Source: an uncultured Pelagibacteraceae bacterium (GTDB lineage: Bacteria; Pseudomonadota; Alphaproteobacteria; Pelagibacterales; AG-422-B15). From it: DNA of 64,000 nucleotides. Positions 1 to 9,815 of this stretch are shown in pieces. A model generated the notes under the pieces. The model made no database searches. It was given only the letters and a program-made list of their open reading frames with translations, and was not told the DNA's origin. The first letter of the stretch is position 1; the number at the start of each line of letters is the position of its first letter. A program made the position numbers and the translations under genes. The stretch is from contig CABYDZ010000003.1 in NCBI GenBank assembly GCA_902517885.1, forward strand, positions 62,001 to 126,000, read 5' to 3'.

Positions 1-929
1 AATGTTCGTTTGACATCAAGATTGGATACAATTTTCTTTGCGTAATATTCATCACCATTTTGTGTTGCGACCCCAATTGCTTTTCCATTTTTTGTAATAA
101 CGTTAGTTACTTCGCTGCTAGGCTTTACTTCACCACCATGGTCTTTTAAACAACCCATCATTGCTTGAGTAATAGATCCCATGCCACCTCTTGCATAGCC
201 CCATGAGCCAACTGATCCATCAACTTCACCCATATAATGGTGCAGCAACACATAAGCTGATCCTGGCGAACATGGACCCAAAGCTGTGCCTATGATTGCA
301 CTGCCAGCAAGATGGGCTTTAGTTATTTCACTTTCAAAATATTCCTCTAAGTAATCTCTAATACTCATCGTATAGAAACGAATAGTGTCATAAATCTCTT
401 TTTCTCCAAGACCATCTAGTTCATCTTTTGCAGCAAAATGTTTCGCAAACTCGAGGGCACCAAATAAATCTTTTGGTTTAAATGATGTTAAGTCAGGCGG
501 TGTCATTTTTAGTAGAGGCTTAATAATTTTACATTGTCTAAGAACGTCTCGGCTGTATCTTTCATATGCTTCTGCGTCTTTATGAGAATGACGCCTAATA
601 GAATTTATAGTCATGTCATGATCATGGTAATGAGTGTAATAATCTCCATTTTTCATCATCGTGGCACTGCCTTCGTATGGGATAATTTGTAGCCCATACT
701 TATAAAGCTCTAAGTCCCGCATGATCTCTGGCCTTAATAAACTGCATACATAAGAACAATTTGAATATTTCCATCCTGGGTAAAGCTCTCGACTTACTGC
801 TGCGCCGCCAATCCAATCATTTTTTTCTAGGACAACGACATCTAATCCTGCTTTAGCCATATAACTAGCTGCAGTAAGCCCGTTATGGCCCGCTCCAACA
901 ACAATTACATCATGAGTATTTTTTGGCAT
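1..929 (-). CDS. FAD/NAD(P)-dependent oxidoreductase, phytoene desaturase-like (partial, C-terminus outside window)
   Basis: Own reverse-strand translation from CAT at 927-929: MPKNTHDVIVVGAGHNGLTAASYMAKAGLDVVVLEKNDWIGGAAVSRELYPG..., a GxGxxG Rossmann dinucleotide-binding motif. Open to the window edge. Not in the supplied ORF track. Confidence 0.88.
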   Translation of the reverse strand, partial: MPKNTHDVIVVGAGHNGLTAASYMAKAGLDVVVLEKNDWIGGAAVSRELYPGWKYSNCSYVCSLLRPEIMRDLELYKYGLQIIPYEGSATMMKNGDYYTHYHDHDMTINSIRRHSHKDAEAYERYSRDVLRQCKIIKPLLKMTPPDLTSFKPKDLFGALEFAKHFAAKDELDGLGEKEIYDTIRFYTMSIRDYLEEYFESEITKAHLAGSAIIGTALGPCSPGSAYVLLHHYMGEVDGSVGSWGYARGGMGSITQAMMGCLKDHGGEVKPSSEVTNVITKNGKAIGVATQNGDEYYAKKIVSNLDVKRT

Positions 930-963
930 AAAATGTACGAATATTGAATTATTATGATACTCA

Positions 964-983
964 TATTGAATGATTATTCAATA
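964..983. promoter_or_regulatory. Inverted repeat TATTGAAT-GATT-ATTCAATA, candidate TetR/BetI-like operator
   Basis: Perfect 8-bp arms with a 4-bp spacer in the divergent intergenic region between the FAD oxidoreductase and the TetR-family gene. Confidence 0.55.
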
Positions 984-1024
984 CAAAACTACCCATATGA
1001 TTAAACTTTGTGTATGGTTCTTTT

Positions 1025-1669
1025 ATGAATATAAGCCCCAAAAAAATTAGTGATCATCAACTTGAAGATCAAGAAATCTCAATCAATCATCAAAAACTGA
1101 TTGATGCAACAATTGAAACTATAGCTAAAAAAGGTCTTGGAGATACTACAATTGCACAAGTTGCTAAAAAAGCAATGGTATCACAAGGCTATGCAAATTT
1201 TAGATTTAAATCTAAAGAAAATCTTTTACTAAGTTCACTAAAATTTCTGTCAGACGAATATAAAAATTCTTGGCAACGAATATTTGAAGATAACAACTTA
1301 GATCCTGTTGGTAGAGTGATTAAGATAATCGAAAATGATTTCAGTGGTAAAATTGCAAATAGAAATAAAATTGCAGTCTGGGTATCTTTCTATAGTGAAG
1401 TAAAGTTCCGTCCTTCTTATTTATCAATCTGTCAAAAACAAGATGAAATATATTCATCTCAGATGGAAAAGTTAATTAAAGAAGTAAATATTTTAAGCAA
1501 TCAATCTTTTCTTACCTCAAGAGAAATAAGTGAGACTTATCTCTCAATGGTGGACGGATTATGGCAAAGAATTTTATTTGATCCTAAAATGTACTCACAT
1601 GTATTTTGCAAAGATCTCATTAAAAAATACTTTAGGAATATTTATGCAGATGAAAAACGGTTTGTGTGA
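1025..1669 (+). CDS. TetR/AcrR family transcriptional regulator, BetI-like
   Basis: N-terminal HTH KLIDATIETIAKKGLGDTTIAQVAKKAMVSQGYANFRFKSKENLL and C-terminal DGLWQRILFDP resemble BetI. Start set at the internal ATG (MNISPKK). Confidence 0.85.
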   Translation: MNISPKKISDHQLEDQEISINHQKLIDATIETIAKKGLGDTTIAQVAKKAMVSQGYANFRFKSKENLLLSSLKFLSDEYKNSWQRIFEDNNLDPVGRVIKIIENDFSGKIANRNKIAVWVSFYSEVKFRPSYLSICQKQDEIYSSQMEKLIKEVNILSNQSFLTSREISETYLSMVDGLWQRILFDPKMYSHVFCKDLIKKYFRNIYADEKRFV

Positions 1670-2823
1670 TTTCATCTTTTCAATCAATACTTGGAAGTAA
1701 CTATAAAACTTATATTGTTTTATTTTTATGTGCACTCATTATTGGCATAAAACTTGGAACTCTTATTCCCTTATTATCTCTAATACTTGAGTCAAGAGGC
1801 TATAGCAATACACAGATCGGTTTGAATGTTGTAGCTCAACCGTTGGCAGTAATTTTATTTGTTAGAATTACTCCTATTATCATTCACACAATTGGATTGT
1901 CTAGGTCCATTGTGATTGCTCAGATTGTCACAATTATTTTATATTTCACCTTCCCCGTATTTGAGAGTTTAACTGCATGGTTTATTATACGGTTTCTTAT
2001 CGGTTTTGCAGGAGCACTTGCATGGAATGCCTTTGATACTTGGATGTTATCGATGGCCAATGATACAAATAGGGGGAAAATAGTCACAATATACAATACA
2101 GTATTTATTATTGGCTTTGCAATTGGTCCTCTTGTTATATCTTTAACGGGGATTGAGGGATGGCTTCCATTTATTGTAATTGCAGCAATGTCATTTATAG
2201 CAATTATTCCTCTCATAACATTCAATATAGCAGATCAAGAATTGCCTGAGAAAAAGTCTCTTCCGATTTTAGCGACGATAATAGCTGCGCCAACTATTTT
2301 TGGAGCTGCAATTCTCTGTGGATTAGACGATGTTATGTTCGTGTCATTTTTTCCAATCTTTATGATTAAGAATCAGTTTTCACAAGACATTGCTCTTCAG
2401 TTTGTCACTATTACGTTAGTTGGCGGTGTCATATGCCAGCCGCTAATTGGTATTTTACTTGATAGGATGAATAAGAGACTACTTATGAATATTGCTGTCT
2501 TCTGTACTTTTATTTGTCCAATAATTATAGGTGTTTTTCTTGGAAACTTCTATTTAGTGGCATTGAGCTGTTTTATTTGGGGAGGAGCAGCAAGTGGGAT
2601 ATTCTCAATATCACTTACAATGTTAGGGGAAAGATATACCGCTTCACAGGTTGCAGGCGCAACGGCAATATTAGTGATGGTTTTTGAGTGCGGTTCATTA
2701 ATTGGTCCTTTGATTGGGGGAAGAGTTATGGATATTTTTGGTCCTATTGGTTTTATATATACAATTGTATTTTTTACTTTTATTTTCTTAATGATTTCAA
2801 TTTATCGAACTATAAGAAACTAG
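1666..2823 (+). CDS. MFS transporter
   Basis: 385 aa, about 12 hydrophobic segments. GTG start overlaps the stop of the upstream regulator gene (translational coupling). Confidence 0.85.
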   Translation: MISSFQSILGSNYKTYIVLFLCALIIGIKLGTLIPLLSLILESRGYSNTQIGLNVVAQPLAVILFVRITPIIIHTIGLSRSIVIAQIVTIILYFTFPVFESLTAWFIIRFLIGFAGALAWNAFDTWMLSMANDTNRGKIVTIYNTVFIIGFAIGPLVISLTGIEGWLPFIVIAAMSFIAIIPLITFNIADQELPEKKSLPILATIIAAPTIFGAAILCGLDDVMFVSFFPIFMIKNQFSQDIALQFVTITLVGGVICQPLIGILLDRMNKRLLMNIAVFCTFICPIIIGVFLGNFYLVALSCFIWGGAASGIFSISLTMLGERYTASQVAGATAILVMVFECGSLIGPLIGGRVMDIFGPIGFIYTIVFFTFIFLMISIYRTIRN

Positions 2824-2825
2824 AA

Positions 2826-3272
2826 ATGAAAGAAAGTATTAAAAGAGCTGCTAAAGAAAACTCCGATATCATTGGAGAAGTTTTTAATTTGTATAGAATC
2901 TTCTATAATCAAGAATCAAATCTTGAAATTGCACAAAAATATATCAAGCAAAGACTTGAGAATGATGAATCAATAATCTTTTTTCATGAAGAAGAGGGTA
3001 CTTGTGCAGGATTCACCCAATTATACCCTACTTTTGACTCGGTGAATGTAAGAAAAAAAATTGTTCTATATGACTTATTTGTAAGAGAAGAGTATAGAAG
3101 AAAAGGTATTGCTAAGTTGTTAATGGATGCTGCTAAAAATTATGCTACTGAAAATAAATTTGGCTCAATCGAACTTTCCACAAATAAATCAAACACGCCT
3201 GGTCAAACACTTTACGAGTCACTTGGATACATTAGAGATAATGAGTTCTACAGTTACGATTTAGAAATATGA
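2826..3272 (+). CDS. GNAT family N-acetyltransferase
   Basis: MKESIKRAAKENSD... with acetyl-CoA loop VREEYRRKGIAKLLMDAAKNYA and ...LYESLGYIRDNEFYSYDL. Start trimmed from the track ORF. Confidence 0.88.
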   Translation: MKESIKRAAKENSDIIGEVFNLYRIFYNQESNLEIAQKYIKQRLENDESIIFFHEEEGTCAGFTQLYPTFDSVNVRKKIVLYDLFVREEYRRKGIAKLLMDAAKNYATENKFGSIELSTNKSNTPGQTLYESLGYIRDNEFYSYDLEI

Positions 3273-4621
3273 TTATGTGTTTGATCTAAAGATTTTTTAA
3301 GCTTTTCGCATAATTCGTCTACATGGGAATTATTAAAAATTAGCGGTGGGCAGAAAATCATTCCATCTCTGACAGCTCTCATCACTAAACCATTTTCAAT
3401 ACAGTAATCTCTGCAAATTGTTCCAACAATACCTGTGTCCTCAAACATTTCCATCTTCTCTTTATCTTTAACCAATTCTACAGCTCCTATAAAACTTTTC
3501 ATTCTGACTTCTCCAACTAGTGGGTGCTTTTCAATCTCACGCATTTGCTGCTCTAAGTAGACAGATACCTGACTTGACTGCTCGATAAGATTTTCTTCTT
3601 TTATAACTTTTAAATTCTCAAGACTTACTGCGCAAGCTACTGGATGACCTGAATACGTATAACCATGATAAAACTCACCGCCTTCATTAATAATTGTATC
3701 ACTGACGCGATCACCAATCATGATGCCTGATAGCGGTATGTAGCCTGAAGTTATACCCTTAGCCATTGTGATGATATCCGGCTTGATATTATATGTATCA
3801 GATCCAAACCAGTTTCCTGTTCTTCCAAAGCCACAGATAACCTCATCAACTACAAGAAGGATATCATACTGATTGCAGATTTCTTGGACCCTAGGCCAAT
3901 ATGAATCAGGAGGAATGATTACGCCACCTGCACCTTGGATTGGCTCACCAATAAATGCCGCCACATTATCAGCGCCTATTTCATTAATCTTCTCTTCAAT
4001 TTTGTTTGCTGCAAAAATTCCAAAATCATCTTGGGACATTTCGTTTCCGTATTTGTACCAATATGGTGGTAAAACATGCTCAAAACCTGGCATCATATCA
4101 CCTTGTGAATGCATTGCAGTCATCCCACCAAGGCTCATACCTGTCATTGTACTGCCATGGTATGCAAACTCTCTACTTATAAAAGTTTTTTTGTTTGGCT
4201 TACCTTTAAGATCCCAATATCTCCTCACCATTCTCACAACTGTGTCGTTGGCTTCTGAACCGCTTGATGAAAAGAATGCATGATTTAGATCATGGGGACT
4301 TAACTCTGCTAATTCTCTTGCTAGCTCGATTGATGGAGGCGTTGCAGTTTTAAAAAAAGAATTATAATATGGAAGCTCTTGCATTTGCTTATAGGCAACT
4401 TCAGCAAGATTTTTTCGGCCATAGCCCACATTAACACACCAAAGCCCAGACATTGCATCCAATAGCTGCTTATCATCAGATGTGGTCAGATGAACGCCGT
4501 CTGCTTTTGTTACAATGATACTACCTTCTTCAGCAAGAGACTTATAGTCAGTAAAAGGATGGAGGTGATGTTTGGTATCAATCTCCTGCCATTGTTTAGT
4601 AGTTCTATTTAGATATGCCAT
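3254..4621 (-). CDS. Class III aminotransferase (putrescine/omega-amino acid:pyruvate type)
   Basis: Class III PLP motif LLVVDEVICGFGRTGNWFGSDTYNIKPDIITMAKGITSGYIPLSG; SSSGSEANDT; SpuC-like overall. Confidence 0.9.
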   Translation of the reverse strand: MAYLNRTTKQWQEIDTKHHLHPFTDYKSLAEEGSIIVTKADGVHLTTSDDKQLLDAMSGLWCVNVGYGRKNLAEVAYKQMQELPYYNSFFKTATPPSIELARELAELSPHDLNHAFFSSSGSEANDTVVRMVRRYWDLKGKPNKKTFISREFAYHGSTMTGMSLGGMTAMHSQGDMMPGFEHVLPPYWYKYGNEMSQDDFGIFAANKIEEKINEIGADNVAAFIGEPIQGAGGVIIPPDSYWPRVQEICNQYDILLVVDEVICGFGRTGNWFGSDTYNIKPDIITMAKGITSGYIPLSGIMIGDRVSDTIINEGGEFYHGYTYSGHPVACAVSLENLKVIKEENLIEQSSQVSVYLEQQMREIEKHPLVGEVRMKSFIGAVELVKDKEKMEMFEDTGIVGTICRDYCIENGLVMRAVRDGMIFCPPLIFNNSHVDELCEKLKKSLDQTHNHISKS

Positions 4622-4625
4622 AATT

Positions 4626-5831
4626 TTATTTAAATGCCTGAATACCTGTTAAATTCCGTCCCATTATCAATGTGTGAACATCGTGAGTTCCTTCATAGGT
4701 TTTTACAGTTTCTAAGTTAACCATATGTCTCATGACATGATACTCATCTGAAATACCGTTGCCACCTAAAATATCTCTGGCGTTACGACATATATCCAAA
4801 CTTTTAGAAACATTATTTCTTTTAATTAAGCTTACCATATTGCTATCAGATTGCCCTTTATCCATAAGGCGTCCGACTCTTAATGCAGCCTCTAACCCTA
4901 ATGCAATTTCCGTTTGCATATCTACTAATTTAGACTGAACCAACTGTGTCCCGGCAATTGGCTTTCCAAACATTTTTCTATCTAGAGCATATTGCCTTGC
5001 AGTCGCCAGACAAAATTCCGCTGCTCCAATTGCACCCCATGAAATTCCATAACGGGCACTATTTAAACATTGAAAAGGTCCACTTAAACCTGTTGTTTTA
5101 GGTAAAATTTTATCTTCAGGGCAAAATACATTTTCCATAATTACTTGTCCTGTTGCCGATGCTCTTAGCGACAATTTTCCTTCAATCTTCGGAGTGGAGA
5201 GACCTTTTGAGTCTCTATCAACAATGAAACCTCTAATTACATTTTCTTCATCCTTGGCCCAAATAATTATCACATCAGCATGAGGCGCATTACTGATCCA
5301 TGTTTTTGTTCCATTTAGTTCATATCCACCTTTTACTTTTACTGCTTTCGTTTTCATGGCGCCTGGATCACTACCAGCATCAGGTTCGGTTAATCCAAAA
5401 CTACCTATCAATTCTCCTTTTGCTAGCTTCGGTAGATAATGTTCTTTTTGTTCATTGCTTCCAAATTTATGTATAGGGTACATTACCAGGCTTGTTTGCA
5501 CTGACATTATAGATCGGTATGCGCTGTCGATTTTTTCTATCTCACGAGTAATTAGTCCGTAAGAGACATAATTACTTCCCGCACATCCATAGCCATCTAA
5601 GTACGATCCTAGAAGTCCTAGTTCTCCCATTTCAGTAAAGATTTCCCTGCTAAAATTCTCATTTCTATTGTCATCAATTATTCTTGGGAGCAATTTTTCT
5701 TTACAGTATGCTCGCACTGTTGATTGCAATATTTTTTCTTCAGCTGAAAGCTGATCATCTAAATTAAGAACATCATCCCAAGCAGAAAGAGATTTTATTT
5801 CAGTTTCTTTATTTTGAATATTAATAACCAT
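4626..5831 (-). CDS. gcdH: Acyl-CoA dehydrogenase, glutaryl-CoA dehydrogenase-like
   Basis: [37 protein letters not shown], catalytic TYEGTHDVH; typical GcdH length and ends. Confidence 0.85.
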   Translation of the reverse strand: MVINIQNKETEIKSLSAWDDVLNLDDQLSAEEKILQSTVRAYCKEKLLPRIIDDNRNENFSREIFTEMGELGLLGSYLDGYGCAGSNYVSYGLITREIEKIDSAYRSIMSVQTSLVMYPIHKFGSNEQKEHYLPKLAKGELIGSFGLTEPDAGSDPGAMKTKAVKVKGGYELNGTKTWISNAPHADVIIIWAKDEENVIRGFIVDRDSKGLSTPKIEGKLSLRASATGQVIMENVFCPEDKILPKTTGLSGPFQCLNSARYGISWGAIGAAEFCLATARQYALDRKMFGKPIAGTQLVQSKLVDMQTEIALGLEAALRVGRLMDKGQSDSNMVSLIKRNNVSKSLDICRNARDILGGNGISDEYHVMRHMVNLETVKTYEGTHDVHTLIMGRNLTGIQAFK

Positions 5832-5880
5832 TAAAATTGTTATATGATATTATAGTAATACTAGTAAACTAATTTCTTTT

Positions 5881-6645
5881 ATGGACACCCAAAATAAGCC
5901 ACTTATTGCAGTTTTTGCAGATGTAATTAAGAAAGAGGAGTTGCACCGAACTTATCACGCATCTGGAACCAATTATATTAAAGCTGTTTCTGAAGCTACC
6001 AGCTGTATACCGGTTATACTTCCTGCATTTGGATCAAGTGTAGATTATAGAGACACACTTCGTAAATTTGATGGAGTTTTATTAACTGGCAGCCTTTCGA
6101 ATGTTTATCCAGAATTTTATAATAAAGATAAAATTGTTGAACCATTAGATATTGACAGAGATAAGACAGTACTGCCAATGATTGATTTTATATTTCAAAA
6201 TGAGATCCCTATGCTTGCAATATGCAGAGGTTTTCAAGAAGTTAATGTTGCCATGGGAGGTTCACTGTTTGCAGATATTCATGAGGTACCAGGCAGAATG
6301 GATCATCGATGCCCAGAGTCTGATGATCCTGATATACAATTTTCTAAACAGCATGAAGTGTATTTTAAAGAAAATGGTAAATTTGAAAAATTAGCAGGCA
6401 CTCCGACGATCGAGGTAAATTCATTACATACACAAGGAATTGACGTATTAGCAAACGAATTAGTTGCTGAGGGAGTTGCTAAAGATGAGACAGTAGAGGC
6501 AATCAGTTTGTCTGGTTATAGTGGATATTTTTTTGGCGTACAGTGGCATCCTGAATATTCTGCGACCACTGATGATTTTTCCAAAAAGTTGTTTGCAAGC
6601 TTTAGTGAGTCCGTGGAAAAAAATAGTTTAAAAAAAATTAGATAA
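5881..6645 (+). CDS. puuD: Gamma-glutamyl-gamma-aminobutyrate hydrolase family protein (class I glutamine amidotransferase-like)
   Basis: Nucleophile elbow AICRGFQEVNVAMGGSLFADIHE, catalytic His-Glu GVQWHPEYS, HTQGID; PuuD/peptidase C26 hallmarks. Confidence 0.85.
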   Translation: MDTQNKPLIAVFADVIKKEELHRTYHASGTNYIKAVSEATSCIPVILPAFGSSVDYRDTLRKFDGVLLTGSLSNVYPEFYNKDKIVEPLDIDRDKTVLPMIDFIFQNEIPMLAICRGFQEVNVAMGGSLFADIHEVPGRMDHRCPESDDPDIQFSKQHEVYFKENGKFEKLAGTPTIEVNSLHTQGIDVLANELVAEGVAKDETVEAISLSGYSGYFFGVQWHPEYSATTDDFSKKLFASFSESVEKNSLKKIR

Positions 6646-7261
6646 AAAAGTTACTATAAATAACAGTACCTACTGTTAGCACTGCTAAAATAATAACTAT
6701 AGATTGACGCAAAAGATTTTTTTGATTCAAAAAATTAAAAATGAGACTTCCTGCCCAGCACCATACTGAGTGGGAAACTGATTGTATTAAAAAGAATGTT
6801 GAAGCTATAATTAAAACTTCAAGTGCCCAGTTTGAAGTTAGGCTTGCACTTCCAAAAGAAGTGAATTGAGTATAGGCGGCGATCACCATAGCCCACCCTT
6901 TGGGATTGAGGGGATGCACTAAAAGGCCATTAAAAAAGTTGGGTATACTTTCTAATTCTGTCTTAGAAGTTGGCTTTAGGTTTAGGAACATTATCTTATA
7001 TGACAACCAGCAAATGTAACCTGTTCCAGCAATTTTAATTAAGTTAATTATAAATGGGTTAGAATTTAATAAAGACAAAAATCCAAATCCAAGCCCAATG
7101 GTTAAAAAAAGTTTTCCGAAAGTAACGCCCGCAACAAAAGGTAATGATTTATATAATCCGTGCTGGGCTCCAGAACTCATTAATAGCAAATTGGCAGGTC
7201 CAGGCGTTGTAACCATTATTAATGCAAAAATAAAAAAAGCTGGATAAAGTGAGAGAGTCAT
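6638..7261 (-). CDS. LysE family translocator
   Basis: FIFALIMVTTPGPANLLLMSSGAQHGLYKSLPFVAGVTFGK is a typical LysE/RhtB N-terminus. Confidence 0.9.
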   Translation of the reverse strand: MTLSLYPAFFIFALIMVTTPGPANLLLMSSGAQHGLYKSLPFVAGVTFGKLFLTIGLGFGFLSLLNSNPFIINLIKIAGTGYICWLSYKIMFLNLKPTSKTELESIPNFFNGLLVHPLNPKGWAMVIAAYTQFTSFGSASLTSNWALEVLIIASTFFLIQSVSHSVWCWAGSLIFNFLNQKNLLRQSIVIILAVLTVGTVIYSNFFI

Positions 7262-8256
7262 AACCCTCTGTTTTTAGCAATGTTTAAGGCCATTCCAATA
7301 GCTGTTAACAAACTATCACATGAAGCAACGAACTTTGTTGCTATATCCAATCCTGTTCCATGATCAGGACTGGTTCTTACAAAGGACAGTCCAGCTGTGT
7401 AATTAACGGTATTATCAAAGTCAACAACCTTTATCGGTATTAAAGCCTGGTCATGATACATGCAGATAAATGAATCAAATTTCTTAATATTTGAATTTCT
7501 AAATAATGAGTCCGCAGGATAAGGCCCAGAAACATTTATACCTTTTTTCTTACATTCATTAATAGCAGGAATTATTTTTAAGATCTCTTCTTTTCCTAAA
7601 ATACCCCCATCACCCGAATGAGGATTGAGACCACTAACTGCAATTTTGGGTTTAGGAACTCCAAAATCTTTTTTTAATGTTTGGTCAACATTGAGGATCG
7701 ATTTAGTAATATTTTTTTTATTTATTTTTTTTGCAACATCTTTTAACGCAATATGTGTTGTAACGGGAATAACTTTCATTTTCTTATTTAGCAAAAACAT
7801 CAGTTCATTTGATTTTTTATCTTTTTTTGCAAGGTATTCTGTATGCCCTTTAAATCTCATAAGTTTTTTGGCAATAACTTCTTTATTGATTGGGTTTGTA
7901 ACAATTCCAGAGATTACTTTTTGTTTTGCAAAATCAATGGCCATGTCAATCGACTGCAATATTGCACCAACATTACTATAATTTCTTTCACCAAGCTGGG
8001 TCTTTGCATCAATCTTTATAGGAATAACTGGTAAATATTTTTTATTTACACTTAAAGCCTCTGATGGATTATTAATTATTTGAACTTTTAAACCTACTTT
8101 CATTTTTTTTATAACTCTACTTACATAGACTGGGTCGTGAATTAAAAAAAATTTTAGGTTTGTATTTTTCTTTATCCAAGCTTTGATAGTTATTTCTGTA
8201 CTTATGCCTGATGGGTCTCCCATGGTGACCGCAATTAAATTTTTATTTTTACTCAT
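7258..8256 (-). CDS. pdxA: 4-hydroxythreonine-4-phosphate dehydrogenase
   Basis: AVTMGDPSGISTEI, GHTEYLAKK, GLNPHSGDGGILGKEE, CMYHDQALIPIKV, VRTSPDHGTGLDIA. Confidence 0.95.
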   Translation of the reverse strand: MSKNKNLIAVTMGDPSGISTEITIKAWIKKNTNLKFFLIHDPVYVSRVIKKMKVGLKVQIINNPSEALSVNKKYLPVIPIKIDAKTQLGERNYSNVGAILQSIDMAIDFAKQKVISGIVTNPINKEVIAKKLMRFKGHTEYLAKKDKKSNELMFLLNKKMKVIPVTTHIALKDVAKKINKKNITKSILNVDQTLKKDFGVPKPKIAVSGLNPHSGDGGILGKEEILKIIPAINECKKKGINVSGPYPADSLFRNSNIKKFDSFICMYHDQALIPIKVVDFDNTVNYTAGLSFVRTSPDHGTGLDIATKFVASCDSLLTAIGMALNIAKNRGL

Positions 8257-8858
8257 TAAAAAATTCCTAGAAACTTTTTCTTAAATTTGTGCTCACACTC
8301 ATTGAGCTGGCTTCTATACTTGTCAGATCGAAGTTTGACTTTATTGGCAACATCAATCAACCAGTTTTGATTTTTATAGGATTTCTTTTTGTACCCACCG
8401 TGTCCTTCATGGTATGCTAAATATTGGCTATAAGCATCACTTTTGCTTATCCCATTAATTTTATTAGACTTATTTATATACCAACCCGTAAAGTCTATGG
8501 CGTCTGCAAAATTAACTCGCGATGCTAAAGGTTTCTTGTTCTCAGTTCTATACCAATCCCAAGTCGCATCAATTGCTTGGGTATAACCAAATGCAGTAGA
8601 TTTTCTTTTCCAGGGTATAACACCTAAAATCTTGGTTCTCTCCGGTTTAACTCTATTTTGAAATGCAGATTCTTGTCTTAAAATTGACATTTGAACATGA
8701 ATGGGAGCACCCCATTTTTCGTATGATTTATTTGCCAATCTATACCATGAGGATTTTTGTTCAAAGATAGAACAAATATTCTCTTGTTTTGCTGGCGGCT
8801 TACTTGCACAACTGAATAATATAAAAAAACTAATTAGTATTAGTATGAATACTCTCAT
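8256..8858 (-). CDS. Lytic transglycosylase SLT-domain lipoprotein
   Basis: Lipobox LFSC; MSILRQESAFQNRV, FGYTQAIDATWDWY, YLAYHEGHGGY. Confidence 0.8.
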   Translation of the reverse strand: MRVFILILISFFILFSCASKPPAKQENICSIFEQKSSWYRLANKSYEKWGAPIHVQMSILRQESAFQNRVKPERTKILGVIPWKRKSTAFGYTQAIDATWDWYRTENKKPLASRVNFADAIDFTGWYINKSNKINGISKSDAYSQYLAYHEGHGGYKKKSYKNQNWLIDVANKVKLRSDKYRSQLNECEHKFKKKFLGIF

Positions 8859-8911
8859 TTATTTACTCATTTACTTTAAAAGTTTTAAATAATACCTTTC
8901 TCCAACATCAA

Positions 8912-9811
8912 ATGAAACAAATAAATCAACCTATTGTCATTAGTTATATATTCATTTTTTTATTAGCATTAATCTGGGGAGTAAACTTCCTGTTTATTAA
9001 AATTGCAGTATTAGAAATAAGTCCCGTTAATAATGTTTTTCTAAGATTGATTTTGGCATCAACAATACTTTATTTCTATATGAGATTTACAGGAAATAGA
9101 CTTCAATTAAGTATTAATTATCTCTTTTTTTATTTTGTTATTGGAGCATTAGGTAATGCAATCCCATTTTTTTTAATTTCAACGGCAGAAATTAATATTG
9201 ATGCAGGTATGGCAGGTGTTCTTATGTCTCCTATGCCACTAATCACCTTGGCGCTATCAGCAATTATTTTGAGAGATGAAAAAATTAATTTTCTAAAATC
9301 GATTAGTTTTATTACAGCTTTTCTTGGCCTACTTATACTCTTTGGTTTTGAAAATTTAAATCAGCTTGGAGGTGATAACAAAATTGAATTTTATAGTCAA
9401 ATTGCAGCATTAGTCGGTGCATGTTCTTATGCATTAAATGCTGTTATATCTAAACTTGTACCAAAAATAAATTTTATTTCACTTGCAACTGGGGTGACAA
9501 TAGCTGCAACATTATTGATGTTACCTTTTTCTATTTTCTATCAGCCTTTTTGGTTAGAAAGTTATAGTTCACCAACAGTCGTATCATTATTAGTACAAGG
9601 TATATTTGCTACAGCGATAGCCAGTTTACTTTTTTTTAAAGTCATTGAAACAAGAGGACCCATCTTTTTATCACTAATTAATTTTTTAGTACCTTTAATA
9701 GCTTATTTTTCTGGAGTTATATTTCTAGGAGAAATCATAAGAGTGAATGTACTAGTTTCCCTCTCTATGATATTATTTGCTTTGTATCTCAATCATATTT
9801 CTAACAGGTAA
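8912..9811 (+). CDS. DMT family (EamA) transporter
   Basis: Ten-TM EamA-like protein with two repeats (ALIWGVNFLFIKIA; FFKVIETRGPIFLSLINFLVPLIAYFSGVIFLGE). Confidence 0.88.
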   Translation: MKQINQPIVISYIFIFLLALIWGVNFLFIKIAVLEISPVNNVFLRLILASTILYFYMRFTGNRLQLSINYLFFYFVIGALGNAIPFFLISTAEINIDAGMAGVLMSPMPLITLALSAIILRDEKINFLKSISFITAFLGLLILFGFENLNQLGGDNKIEFYSQIAALVGACSYALNAVISKLVPKINFISLATGVTIAATLLMLPFSIFYQPFWLESYSSPTVVSLLVQGIFATAIASLLFFKVIETRGPIFLSLINFLVPLIAYFSGVIFLGEIIRVNVLVSLSMILFALYLNHISNR

Positions 9812-9815
9812 AAAG

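Noticed and set aside
1920-2225. Antisense ORF inside the MFS transporter gene
   Set aside because: Lies fully inside a well-supported CDS on the other strand, with no recognisable domain; typical shadow ORF.
3873-4283. 136-aa + strand ORF inside the aminotransferase gene
   Set aside because: Opposite strand of a clear class III aminotransferase; no domain.
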